Shown here piece after piece: positions 1 to 6,872 of a stretch of DNA of 10,854 nucleotides. The notes beneath the pieces are model-generated. The model was not told where the DNA came from and made no database searches. It saw only the letters and a program-made list of their open reading frames with translations. The position numbers were made by a program, and so were the translations under genes. Within the stretch, counting starts at the first letter, position 1, and each line of letters opens with the position of its first letter. The DNA comes from Pavlovales sp. CCMP2436 (Eukaryota > Haptophyta > Pavlovophyceae > Pavlovales), in the NCBI GenBank assembly GCA_026770615.1, contig MU631332.1, positions 131,382-142,235 on the forward strand, read 5' to 3'.

Positions 1-1
1 C

Positions 2-226
2 GCCGATACGCACTCGCTCGTCAAAGAAATCGCGGCGCAGGGAGGCCGCAAGATGTACGCGCTGATGGGCGTGAGTCCGATGGAGGCGGCCGCGCGCATC
101 AAGAAGCAGCTCATCGACACGATCGGTACGATCGCGGCGCGCGGCCATGCGGAGCTGCTGCTCGTGCGCTTGAGCGCGCTGGCCCCGATCGCTGCCCAGC
201 GTGGGAACACGACAAACAGCAACTAG
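2..226 (+). CDS. 3' end of an unrecognised protein-coding gene (partial)
   Basis: An open frame enters from the left edge of the window and ends at TAG 224-226, giving the last 74 residues of a protein. Codon third positions are strongly G/C, as in the confident exons further right, and the other two frames read as arginine-rich shadow sequence. The peptide is mostly helical and soluble, with a run of the type MEAAARIKKQLIDTIGTIAA (residues about 29-48), an alanine/leucine-rich helix after it, and a polar tail ending GNTTNSN. No membrane segment, zinc site or catalytic motif is visible. I do not recognise the family. The true exon start lies outside the window, so splice phase at the 5' side is unknown. 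It is transcribed toward the MITE at 406-732, and no gene follows it on the same strand for several kilobases. Confidence 0.6.
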   Translation, partial: ADTHSLVKEIAAQGGRKMYALMGVSPMEAAARIKKQLIDTIGTIAARGHAELLLVRLSALAPIAAQRGNTTNSN

Positions 227-405
227 CAGATCATCTCCCTAAACGCCCTTGCCCGGGCACACTACCGGAGATCCATCGGCAAGCGCGGTGGCGCCCAAGC
301 TAGCGCAGCCGACTAAGGCACGCAGCAGGCAATCGGCGACGCAGCGCTCAGACCAGCAAAACATTCAGAACAGTCAGATGCCAGCTTGAATCCCTATCAT
401 AAATA
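227..405. other. Spacer after the first gene (putative 3' UTR)
   Basis: No open frame or repeat is supported here. It presumably holds the 3' UTR and polyadenylation region of the gene ending at 226. The composition drops from GC-rich to balanced across the stretch, as expected on leaving coding sequence. No unambiguous polyadenylation signal was found. Confidence 0.35.
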
Positions 406-732
406 TAGCGGCTCAGCATGGTTCAACAGGTGTTGTTCACTCACTGACTTGGTCGACGTCAGACGTTAGTCCTGGCAGCAGGGATTTGTAATATACTATG
501 GGTCTTAAGCTTATTTACGTACCATTCGCAACCGCGCTAAGAAAAACGCCTCGCACCGCCGGCAGAATAGTCGGACCGGATGTGGCCGGTGACTAAATTT
601 GTATTTCGGCAATTGCTACGAGTTCACCACCAACCTCACCTCTACCACCACCATCCCTGCTACCAGGACTAACGTCTGGCGTCGACCAAGTCAGTGAGTG
701 AACAACACCTGTTGAACCATGCTGAGCCGCTA
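406..732. mobile_element. MITE-like element with 80-bp terminal inverted repeats
   Basis: The left arm 406-485 and the reverse complement of 653-732 have the same length, no gaps and differ at only two positions (78 of 80). Both arms begin TAGCGGCTCAGCATGG. The element is bounded on each side by TA (404-405 and 733-734), compatible with a TA target-site duplication as made by Tc1/mariner-like transposases. The flanks are TA-rich, so this boundary is not certain. The 167-bp centre has no coding potential, so any transposase must be supplied elsewhere. Part of the right arm and adjoining interior recurs at 4392-4456, so this is a dispersed family. The high arm identity suggests either recent activity or arm homogenisation. 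Confidence 0.8.
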
Positions 733-739
733 TATGTAT

Positions 740-1903
740 ATATTTCAATTAAATGATGACCATCACAATTCACATTCACGTGGCAATGGCACGCACACGG
801 CCCATGTGCCTGGGAGTTGAGCCCATGCCACGGCAGACGCACGTGCTACCTAGATAGATTGTTGATTGTAGGGCAGGCCTCATCCCGGCCGTGTTCTCCC
901 CCGGCTTCATGCGTACGTCAGAATGCCAAAATCACGCCCGCCGCTCACACGCTGTGCGCGGCGTGGGGCGTGCGTGTAGGCCTGCTGATCGGCGAGAAGC
1001 AGGCTCAATGAGTGTGCGAGGGCGCTCGCCGAGCTGTACCCCCTTCCGCCTCGCCGGGTGCACGCTGCATGCACGATGCGCACTTGGGAGCGCTGATCTC
1101 AGCACACACGGGTTGCAGCCCGTAGAAGCACGTCCACCGGCAATATTATTGCGCACGCGACCAATGAATCTTCCCGTGCGTCAACCCTGGGCCCTGGCGG
1201 ACTCAGCGCGTCCACGCTGGGTGCGTTTCCGTGAAGCATGCCGCCGGTCTGTGCACATGAGTCACAGGGGCGTACGGCGGTTATTTCTGCTCCGCTCCGG
1301 TTCATGGGGTGGAGTGAGTGTGGGACCTCTGTAATGCGTTCATTCTTGGTAGAGCCCTTGCCAAAGGGGTTGTTACGGGCGGTGAGCATCGCATTTGTGG
1401 ATCCACGCTTCCTAGCACTCGCAGGCCACGCGCTGGGCGCGCGCAACCAACAGGCAGATCTGGGAAAGGTCGAGGATCCTCGCTGCATCGGAACCGAGAC
1501 GACGCCCAAGGGATTACGAAGTTCTCAAGGAACATATGGGCAACAACGGACTGCTTTGGGGGGGGTTTTGAGCCGGTCATGATACCCGCGGACCACACGG
1601 GCAACATGCGCGCGCACGCAGCCGGTCTCGCCGAGCCCAGCATATCCATCCAGCCTGCCGTTAACATCGATTTTAAAGACCCGCTCGCTCGCGAAAATGG
1701 CGGCGCACAGGGAAAAATCTCTTCCCCATTATTTGGACGGCTTTTTCAGTCAAGATTTTGCAAGACTCCACCGTGGTCAAATCGCTCTTCTTATTGCCCC
1801 GCGACCCTGTAAAACTTACATACTGTGCTAAGGATGTATTGCCGCGCTTACCTACCGGACTCTGCCTCCAGCATATATGTCACATGACTACTAATTACTA
1901 TCG
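740..1903. other. Long GC-rich stretch without a supportable gene
   Basis: Several overlapping open frames run on both strands (for example about 891-1334, 1302-1667 and 1318-1812), as is usual in GC-rich DNA. None encodes a recognisable domain, none shows a consistent codon bias over the competing frames, and no exon with matching splice sites could be assembled. It may be intergenic DNA or the remnant of an old transposon. The part after 1800 becomes AT-richer as it approaches the foldback element at 1912. Confidence 0.4.
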
Positions 1904-2073
1904 ATGCTTGCCCGGCTCTTAGAAAAGGCGTAACGTACGGGGATTATCCGCGGTATCCGTGGGGCCCCGTAGGCCCCGGGCTATGTGACAAGTTAGTTAT
2001 ATGTTAGTCACATAGGCGCCTCCGGCGGGGCCCCCGGGGGCCCTGCGGGGCTTTCTAAGAGCCGGATGCTTGC
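1904..2073. mobile_element. hAT-like non-autonomous foldback element with 8-bp target-site duplication
   Basis: The element occupies 1912-2065 (154 bp). It starts CCGGCTCTTAGAAA and ends with the exact reverse complement (2052-2065), a perfect 14-bp terminal inverted repeat. It is flanked by the exact 8-bp direct repeat ATGCTTGC (1904-1911 and 2066-2073). An 8-bp duplication is characteristic of hAT elements, and also of P and some Merlin elements. The interior is a nested foldback: CTATGTGAC at 1981-1989 pairs with GTCACATAG at 2007-2015, framed by G/C blocks rich in GGCC and CCCGGG. No transposase is encoded. The intact duplication and perfect termini suggest a fairly recent insertion. Confidence 0.85.
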
Positions 2074-2656
2074 CGCACACCGGGGCCACGGCGATTTATT
2101 GCCGTCGCATAGCAGAATTGCAGTTGACGGCGGTGTTGTATCACGGTTATATTACATACTACGAATCTGAAAGGAATTCATCAATCTGGAGTCTGACTGT
2201 CCTGGAAGTTGTGCTCGTCTGGGCGCGGCGTCGCCCATTGCCTGCTGCGTACCTTCGGTTATGCTCTGTCATGATGCCTATTTCACTGCCGGGTTCGCAG
2301 TCTCTGCTTCCAGATGGCCCCGTTTGACAGCGTCTGAACATCACCCTGTCCAGCTAGTCGCGGCTGTAACCGTGTGGCTTTCTTGATCGCCATATTGCCC
2401 GCTAGAGGAGCGCCGCGCGGCAGGCACCCAACCCCCCACAGGGCCCGCCCCGCCGCCACCGAACCCGCCACCGAATCCGCCGCCCTCGCCGCACACCCAC
2501 ACGCCCCCATGGGTCCGCCCTCGCTGTTGACTTGGGCAGCGTCGACCGTGTGGCTTACTTGGGAAGAGTCATGAGTACGGTGTAGAGGCCGCCGAGGAAA
2601 GATATAAGCGCGCACCTGAGAGTAATATAAGAGAGCAGTTGTGAGAAAGTAGTAGT

Positions 2657-2678
2657 AAAAAAAAAAAAAAAAAAAAAA
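2657..2678. repeat. 22-base A homopolymer
   Basis: An uninterrupted run of 22 A residues is followed directly by GTATACACAAGTATAC, a small inverted repeat. It could be the tail of an inserted reverse-transcribed sequence, but no body with coding or RNA-gene character is visible upstream, so I call only the homopolymer. Confidence 0.8.
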
Positions 2679-2748
2679 GTATACACAAGTATACATGTCT
2701 TTTCGAAATAAAGAAAAACGGATTGCAACAGTAGGTTCGCTCCTCGGA

Positions 2749-2803
2749 GTGACGTCGTTATGAACCGACGTCGATGAGAGGTCGAACGAGCGGAATATAT
2801 TAG
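2749..2803 (+). repeat. Dispersed repeat family R1, copy 1
   Basis: The block begins GTGACGTCGTTATGAACCGA, followed by CGATGAGAG and then AGCGGAATA. The same order of words is present at 4921-4975, and the core is present in reverse orientation at 10341-10371. No terminal repeat or duplication was identified, so the element class is unknown. Confidence 0.7.
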
Positions 2804-3070
2804 AACGGCACAAATAGATAACATTCATATTCGCAAAAAAAAACTGAATGCAATCCCCAAACTGTCTTTTAAGCATTGCGGTGCGAATACAAATGTGTAA
2901 CAACCACTCGTGACAGCAGATTAATTTGAATCCGGACTCGGCCGAATCAGGGGCAACTGCAAAACAAAGGATGCGTCGCCCGACGCCCTTCACAACCCCA
3001 TCATATCTCCTTTTGAGATGCCTAGAGTCTAGCCTAATAGGATTAGCGAATTATTTTGTAAGTGAGGGAG

Positions 3071-3110
3071 GGTGTGTGTGTGTGTATGTGTGTGTGTGAG
3101 GGGGGGGGGG
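3071..3110. repeat. (TG)n microsatellite followed by a G run
   Basis: About 28 bases of interrupted TG dinucleotides (3071-3098) run into a G tract (3100-3110), just downstream of VAP exon 7 on the gene strand. Confidence 0.9.
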
Positions 3111-3121
3111 AGAGCGCGCAC

Positions 3122-3183
3122 AGGAAAACGAAGAGAGCGCTGAAGCCTGACTCCGCCATCGCGCCGGCCGCTACACCGCCCAC
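3122..3183 (-). CDS. VAP exon 7: start of the tail-anchor membrane segment
   Basis: Acceptor GTGTTAG precedes phase-0 codons reading VGGVAAGAMAESGFSALFVF. The hydrophobic run SALFVFL fits the start of the C-terminal anchor of a VAP. The donor GTGCGC at 3121 would leave phase 2; without splicing, the frame runs through a run of C and a (CA)n tract, which is unlikely to be coding. I could not place the following exon or the stop. Confidence is good for the exon start, low for its end. Confidence 0.65.
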
Positions 3184-3686
3184 CTAACACGATATTGCGG
3201 GGGTAGGGGGGGGGGGGTCCGTTCACACACTATTCACCTTGCTGGCATTTTTTTTTGGCGGGGCGCAACAGAACTTGCGATCGATATCGAGTTTATATAG
3301 AAATACATCGCAAAACTTAACGTTCTCATTGCGACCGCCTTAATACTCTGCAAATCAAATTAAGGAAGGGTCGTGGCGGAGGGACGACGCGGGTAGTAAG
3401 ATAGCGCACAAGACGACCGATGCGCTGACTCTCCCATGGCATGCCCGTACGCCTTCGGGCTGCAAGTCGGGGGACGCTAAAGAAATTGTTATAAAAAAAA
3501 GTTTTAAAAATCCGCCCACCTTGCGCCCGGAGGTGGGCTTCGCGGCGTTGGCAAGCTTGGCGTTCTCCTCGGTGAGCTGCGGACGGGCGGAGGAGAGGGG
3601 GGGGGGAGTGGACAGTCAGAGTGGAAACCGTCAGAGCGGACATTGAGGTGCAGCTAGTTCAAGCGGACAGCCCTATTTTTTTTTTA

Positions 3687-3717
<31 letters not shown>

Positions 3718-6227
3718 ATTTTTTTCCCCGGTTTTTTTTTTTTTTTAAACCCCCCCCCCCCCCCCGCGCGCGAAGTTAACTCGTACACCTTGCATTGACA
3801 GTTGCATTGCTCATATGTAAGCTTAAGAATTCTTCGTTTGTAAGCTTAGGCGTTGTTCGTACGTAAGCTTAAGCTTATTCGTATGTAAGTTTGGGCATTG
3901 TTCGTATGTAAGCTTAAGCATTGTTCGTATGTAAGTTTAAGCATTGTTCGTATGTAAGTTTAAGCATCACCTCGAACACCTTGCGCGTCTGCGCCAACAT
4001 CTGCGTGTTGATCTCCTTGTTTGCCTCCGCTAGTTTCGCCTTGACCTGAATTCGCAAAGTAGCAATTTAGTGATAATTTATTTATTGATGAAATACTCGT
4101 ATAATTTGATTATAAAAAAAAACCGCGTCGAGATCGTTACATTTGAAATACGCAAAAAACAATAAAAAATATTATAACACATCGAAACTTGCGTTGGAAC
4201 GCCGAGATCAGCTTGACTTGTCAGACCACCGCCAGACCGCCTGACAGAACCCACACAGCAAAAAAAATAAAAAAATCTCACCGCGTCGAGGTCGTTAAAG
4301 TTGAGCTCGTTCAGATCGAAGCCCTTCACCTGTTAGTTCCATTTTAGGCAAGGTTATACATTAGCGACTGAGCAGTGTCTAACTGGAGGCTTTCACTCAC
4401 TGACTTGATCGACGTCAGAGAACTGACCTGGCAGCCGGGGTGGTAGAGGTGAGGTTAGGTTCCCAGTTAATTTCAGGGGAGTTTGTTACCAGTTGGACAG
4501 AGGGGATCGCGGGTATGAATGAGGGCAACTTTGGCGGTCGAGGCTCAGCTTCCTAGCATAATAACACTCATTTCGTTAGCATGGAGGCGTTTTGGCCTCG
4601 GCTTCGCGCGGCTTTTAAGCCGTTAGTCCAGATCTGATTTTTTTCGTACAAGAATTGGCAGTCTTACACGAAATAATTCTGATTTGTTGTCGGCGAATAC
4701 ACTAAAACCTCACGAAAGAGCAAAGTCACAACCTCTTACAACACTTCAGCCTCTTAAATAAACGGTTATAACCCGAAATCAATATGAAAGTGAATCCCTT
4801 AAACAAAATGAGACAGTCTCACAACAGAAGAGCGTTATAACTCTCACCACATTTTCAGTGGTGGTCAAGCAGCACAGGCGCAGCTGAAGACCCGCTGGAA
4901 CGGCCTATTCACTTGCAAAAGTGACGTCGTTATGAACCGATGACGATGAGAGAAATCAAGCGGAATAAAGTGTATTACATTCGACCTCTGACTGGAGCCA
5001 GGTTTCGGTTGCAACCGACATTAAAAAATGTACTGGTTTCGTTAAACACCAGTTTTTAGTTTACAGAACTGATAGCTTTGCTTCAATTCCACTCCGGCGC
5101 GAAATTAACCAAGAACAGGGTCCTGGCTCCAGCAGTACTGGTTACATGTGCGAGCTCTGCGGTCTAAGATGCAGCTTATTCACGTTTCAGGTGGTATAGA
5201 GTCGGAAGGGCTGATGTTAGTCACAGGGACTTCCAAGTCTAGTGGAGAATATACGGTGTAGAAGGCTGAATGTAGAAGAAAAAAAAAAAAAAAAAAAAAC
5301 CGACCGAATGATTTGATTCTTACTAAATATTATAACGCACCGGTTGGTACCCGGAGAAGCTGCCCTCACCCGCCTCCGGGATCGACTCAACCACGCCATC
5401 GCCCGCCGCCGTCAGCTGTGAGTATCAGATGAACATGTGCAGGGTGGGTGTGGGTGTGGGCGGGGGTTGGGGTGGGGGATGGGGGTAAAGGCGGGGTGGA
5501 AGGTGGGTGGGGGTGGGGGTGTGCCAGGTCCGATCGCCATCGGGCTGCAAGTCGAGAGACGCAAAAAAGAAAAAGAAAAAAGAAGGGCTTCCCCATGGTG
5601 TGTGTGAAGGGTGGGTAATAATAACCATCATATTACCCAACTGGTAAGCGGGGCGGGGACGGGGGGGCGGGGCGGGCGGGGGGGGGAGGGAGAGTGAGCG
5701 CGTGCCCCCTTCACACACAAATACACCACGCACACACGCACACCCTTCACATACAAATACACCACACACACACACACACCCCGCGTTGGGCTGTTGCTGC
5801 ACCACTAGGAGTTCGGAAGACCGTTTCCGGGGCCGGACGTTCTTTACTTTTTGCCACCCACACACTCGTGCTGCCATAGCTAAGAGCCAGGGTCGAATCA
5901 GCGAAGCGAAGGCACTGCCCCCCCCCCCCGTCCCCCCCACACACACATACACGAGCTCTCTGCAAATGTCCACGTCGGCCCCAAGCTCACTACCGCCTCC
6001 CGGCTAGTGGGTACACGCCCCCCCGCAGCAGCGTGCATGCAGCTCGGCCGAAACCGGGGGCCCGCGCCGAAACTTGTATAAGATTGACCGTTAGACTCTT
6101 GCTTGCGCGTTCGCTCGCCTAAAGCTGCCAATCTGCTCTGCACACGCCCGACGCGTCCTCGCCGCACGCTGGCGCGTGTAGAGGCCGCGACCGAAGCTCG
6201 CAAGACGGCGATGGTGCGTTGGGAGAT

Positions 6228-6258
<31 letters not shown>

Positions 6259-6872
6259 CGGACCTTGTACTTGCACCGGAGGAGGGTCTGCTGCAGATCC
6301 GCCTGCGGCACCTGCGACACAGGGCCACACATGGGCACTAGGTCAGGCGGGTGCGGCATGTGGCAGGGGTGATGCGCAGCGGCTGCGCGGCGGAGGAGCC
6401 GGAGGGCACGAGAAAGGGTTGCTGATTGGAGTGGGAGTAGCTAGTTGATCCAGTCTTTGCTCAAGGGATGAAACTGCCTCCTGTGACAGACAGACAGACA
6501 AGAAGGGGCGCGCGCAGGGGGGGAGGGCAGGCCACTCACCTGCGCCCAGAGCTCGGGTGTGGGCAACTGGTCCGAGCCGACGGCTGTGGACTGGATCATA
6601 AATTTGTCCTTGCACTTGCCGGCCAGATCGTTCGCCAGCGTCGGGTCAGAGCCCTTCGTCAGCTGCGGGATCACGTGCACCTCGACGTGCTTGCCGGGCG
6701 GGATGACCCCGGCGTTGGGACGCACGCAGTACTTCTTGGGTGCGGTCGTCTTCACCTTGAAGGCCGTGTGCTCGGCCCCCGAGTTGTACAACCGGAGCGG
6801 GCACGCGTTCGGCTTGCCGCCCATCACCTCGAACGTGATCTCCGGCGAGGGCTCCACTCTGAGCTTGCTCAT
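3122..6872 (-). CDS. VAP family protein (MSP domain, coiled coil, tail anchor), multi-exon gene
   Basis: Seven exons read in phase give about 230 residues, close to the usual VAP length. VAPs are tail-anchored ER proteins whose cytosolic MSP domain binds FFAT motifs of lipid-transfer and other proteins at membrane contact sites. Residues 1-111 form the MSP domain and include KVKTTAPKKYCVRPNAGVI and KDKFMIQS, which closely match the VAP core that binds the acidic FFAT peptide. Next come the stretch ending LRCKY, an acidic linker, a coiled coil rich in Lys, Glu and Ala (exons 5-6) and a hydrophobic segment SGFSALFVFLCAL. The first six exons are phase 0 and multiples of three in length (333, 48, 75, 48, 75 and 57 bases). 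The start at 6872 is chosen because the MSP domain begins directly after it. The last exon and stop are unresolved. Confidence 0.9.
3453..3476 (-). repeat. Dispersed repeat R2 with built-in 3' splice-site motif, copy 1
   Basis: On the gene strand it reads GACTTGCAGCCCGAAG (3468 down to 3453), within VAP intron 6, preceded by a GCGTCCCCC block. The same core occurs in VAP intron 2 (5538-5553, one mismatch) and near the end of the PPR gene (10745-10760, exact). All three copies are in the sense orientation of their host gene. Confidence 0.75.
3520..3576 (-). CDS. VAP exon 6: coiled coil part 2 (57 bases)
   Basis: A C-rich tract and acceptor CGTCCGCAG precede 19 phase-0 codons reading LTEENAKLANAAKPTSGRK. 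It extends the coiled coil and then becomes a basic, flexible segment before the membrane anchor. The donor is GTGGGC at 3519. AGGTGGGCGG spans this donor and is repeated exactly across the next acceptor. Confidence 0.85.
3676..3765. repeat. Duplicated T(n)-AAA-C(n) homopolymer block
   Basis: Two consecutive units share the order T run, AAA, C run. The C runs are 29 bases (3689-3717) and 16 bases (3750-3765). It lies in VAP intron 5, after the exon-5 relic on the gene strand. Run lengths of this kind are prone to sequencing and assembly error. Confidence 0.85.
3780..3793 (-). repeat. Decayed copy of the 3' end of VAP exon 5
   Basis: CTCGTACACCTTGC matches 13 of 14 bases of exon 5 at 3971-3984 (plus-strand reading). 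It stands at the far end of the intronic 23-bp tandem repeat, so the repeat array is bracketed by the exon end and this relic. The donor GT is changed to TT. The match is short and would be weak on its own. Confidence 0.5.
3805..3966. repeat. 23-bp minisatellite, about seven units, in VAP intron 5
   Basis: Units of the form CATTGTTCGTATGTAAGTTT plus AAG repeat about seven times with growing divergence toward the left end. The three units nearest exon 5 are almost identical, so the array probably expands from the exon-5 donor side. Confidence 0.9.
3971..4045 (-). CDS. VAP exon 5: coiled coil part 1 (75 bases)
   Basis: Acceptor GAATTCAG precedes 25 phase-0 codons containing AKLAEANKEINTQMLAQTRK and ending VFE. 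Hydrophobic residues at heptad-like spacing suggest a coiled coil, as in the dimerising region of VAPs. Donor GTGATG at 3970 runs straight into a 23-bp tandem repeat. Confidence 0.85.
4123..4147 (-). repeat. Decayed copy of the 3' end of VAP exon 4
   Basis: On the gene strand, 21 of 25 bases match the end of exon 4, including an exact TCTCGACGCGG-type core (GA[C/T]CTCGACGCGG). It is followed by a T run in both places. It lies about 158 bases into intron 4. Confidence 0.7.
4185..4257 (+). repeat. Dispersed repeat R3, copy 1
   Basis: GCGTTGGAACGCCGAGATCAGCTTG followed by a CAGACCACCGCCAG block resembles 10220-10275, which has the same order of words (GCGTCGGAGCGCTAAGATCAGCTTG type, then CACACCGCCAGCC). 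The full core was read at both sites; neither copy has visible ends. Confidence 0.6.
4282..4329 (-). CDS. VAP exon 4 (48 bases)
   Basis: Acceptor CTAACAG precedes 16 phase-0 codons reading VKGFDLNELNFNDLDA, with donor GTGAGA at 4281. The exon is GC-rich in an AT-rich intron context. A decayed copy of its last 25 bases lies downstream in the next intron (4123-4147). The acidic, phenylalanine-containing peptide lies just before the coiled coil. Confidence 0.8.
4392..4456 (+). mobile_element. Fragment of the 406-732 MITE family
   Basis: Starting TTCACTCACTGACTTG, this block follows the arm of the element at 406-732 and continues into its right interior (GGTGGTAGAGGTGAGGTT). It lacks the outer end and the second arm. 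It is a truncated or divergent relative lying in VAP intron 3. Confidence 0.7.
4921..4975 (+). repeat. Dispersed repeat family R1, copy 2
   Basis: GTGACGTCGTTATGAACCGA is identical to 2749-2768, and the following words CGATGAGAG and AAGCGGAATA are kept in order. The preceding TTCACTTG-AAA-GTGACG also matches the reverse copy near 10341-10380. It lies in VAP intron 3, antisense to the gene. Confidence 0.75.
4992..5132. mobile_element. Foldback element with 11-bp inverted ends
   Basis: CTGGAGCCAGG at 4992-5002 and CCTGGCTCCAG at 5122-5132 are perfect inverted repeats. Inside are the palindrome TCGGTTGCAACCGA and an ACTGGT/ACCAGT pair. The whole stretch could fold into a branched hairpin. No flanking duplication is visible, so an insertion origin is a guess. 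Confidence 0.5.
5279..5299. repeat. A homopolymer of about 21 bases near VAP exon 3
   Basis: On the gene strand this is a T run about 40 bases inside intron 3, downstream of the exon 3 donor. Confidence 0.8.
5341..5415 (-). CDS. VAP exon 3: acidic linker (75 bases)
   Basis: Acceptor ACTCACAG precedes 25 phase-0 codons beginning LTAAGDGVVESIPEAGEG and ending SGYQP, with donor GTGCGT at 5340. The codons end almost entirely in G or C, unlike the low-complexity intron around it. It fits the variable, acidic linker between the MSP domain and the coiled coil. It is short and poorly conserved in the family, so it rests on splice sites, phase and codon bias. Confidence 0.7.
5435..5700. repeat. G-rich low-complexity tract with many G runs
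   Basis: Two blocks (about 5441-5520 and 5650-5695) consist of GGGTGTGGGTGTGGGCGGGG-type sequence with many runs of three or more G on the plus strand. It lies in VAP intron 2, just upstream of exon 3 on the gene strand, where it is a C-rich tract. It has quadruplex-forming potential. Confidence 0.85.
5538..5561 (-). repeat. Dispersed repeat R2, copy 2
   Basis: On the gene strand it reads GACTTGCAGCCCGATG, one mismatch from copies 1 and 3. The flanking GCGTC word on the upstream side also matches copy 1. It lies in VAP intron 2 in sense orientation. Confidence 0.75.
5711..5781. repeat. (CA)n-rich microsatellite region
   Basis: Interrupted CA dinucleotides with two copies of a CCTTCACA-ACAAATACACCA motif (about 5708-5727 and 5743-5764). 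Non-coding, inside VAP intron 2. Confidence 0.85.
6228..6258. repeat. 31-base G homopolymer next to the VAP exon 2 donor
   Basis: An uninterrupted run of 31 G on the plus strand. On the gene strand it is a C run that starts five bases after the exon 2 / intron 2 boundary. The length in the original genome is uncertain because such runs are hard to sequence. Confidence 0.9.
6264..6311 (-). CDS. VAP exon 2 (48 bases)
   Basis: Acceptor TGTCGCAG|GTG precedes 16 in-phase codons reading VPQADLQQTLLRCKYK. Joined to exon 1 this gives the end of the MSP domain; animal VAPs have a comparable LRC-containing strand here. The exon ends AAG at 6264, followed by the weak donor GTCCGC. A 31-base run of C on the gene strand starts five bases into the intron. 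Confidence 0.85.
6540..6872 (-). CDS. VAP exon 1: start codon and MSP domain
   Basis: 333 bases encode 111 residues starting MSKLRVEPSPEITFEV. It covers the whole beta-sandwich MSP domain up to PTPELWAQ. Known VAP signature residues are present: the lysines of KVKTTAP, the YCVRPN strand, the PPGK turn and the K-x-KFM strand. The donor is CAG|GTGAGT at 6539, a consensus 5' splice site. Beyond it the frame changes to low-complexity sequence, supporting the exon end. Confidence 0.95.

Larger units (their letters stand above)
2074..3121. other. Non-coding stretch downstream of the VAP gene
   Basis: No convincing exon is found on either strand. This should contain the end of the VAP gene (last exon, stop and 3' UTR on the minus strand), because the last exon I can place ends at 3122. 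Contents: a proline- and alanine-coding C-rich patch (2400-2520) that looks like low-complexity sequence, a 22-base A run (2657-2678), a dispersed 55-bp repeat copy (2749-2803), and a (TG)n tract (3071-3098) next to a run of G. A minus-strand site at about 2956 with a good pyrimidine tract and TTTTGCAG is a possible last-exon acceptor; it would stop after two codons. Confidence 0.4.

Noticed and set aside
891..1812. Overlapping long open frames on both strands
   Set aside because: No recognisable domain, no consistent codon bias, and frames overlap each other on both strands, as expected in GC-rich non-coding DNA.
2374..2574. Proline/alanine-rich open frame
   Set aside because: Low-complexity C-rich DNA codes for such peptides in any frame; no start context, splice sites or partner exon was found.
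2930..2960. Possible relic of VAP exon 7
   Set aside because: GCCGAGTCCGGATTC resembles GCGGAGTCAGGCTTC, but the match is short, with several differences and no supporting flank.
2283..2993. Long minus-strand open frame downstream of the VAP gene
   Set aside because: It reads through a T homopolymer and AT-rich sequence, giving phenylalanine and tyrosine runs; it does not continue the VAP membrane anchor.
5790..5880. Possible extra VAP exon in intron 2
   Set aside because: A moderately GC-rich block with GTGTGT after it, but no acceptor and donor pair keeps phase 0; one frame hits a stop early. A faint similarity of about 5830-5860 to the exon 2 edge was also too gapped to count as a relic.
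6176..6190. GTGTAGAGGCCGC shared with 2581-2593
   Set aside because: Thirteen bases match but the flanks do not; plausible chance match in GC-rich DNA.
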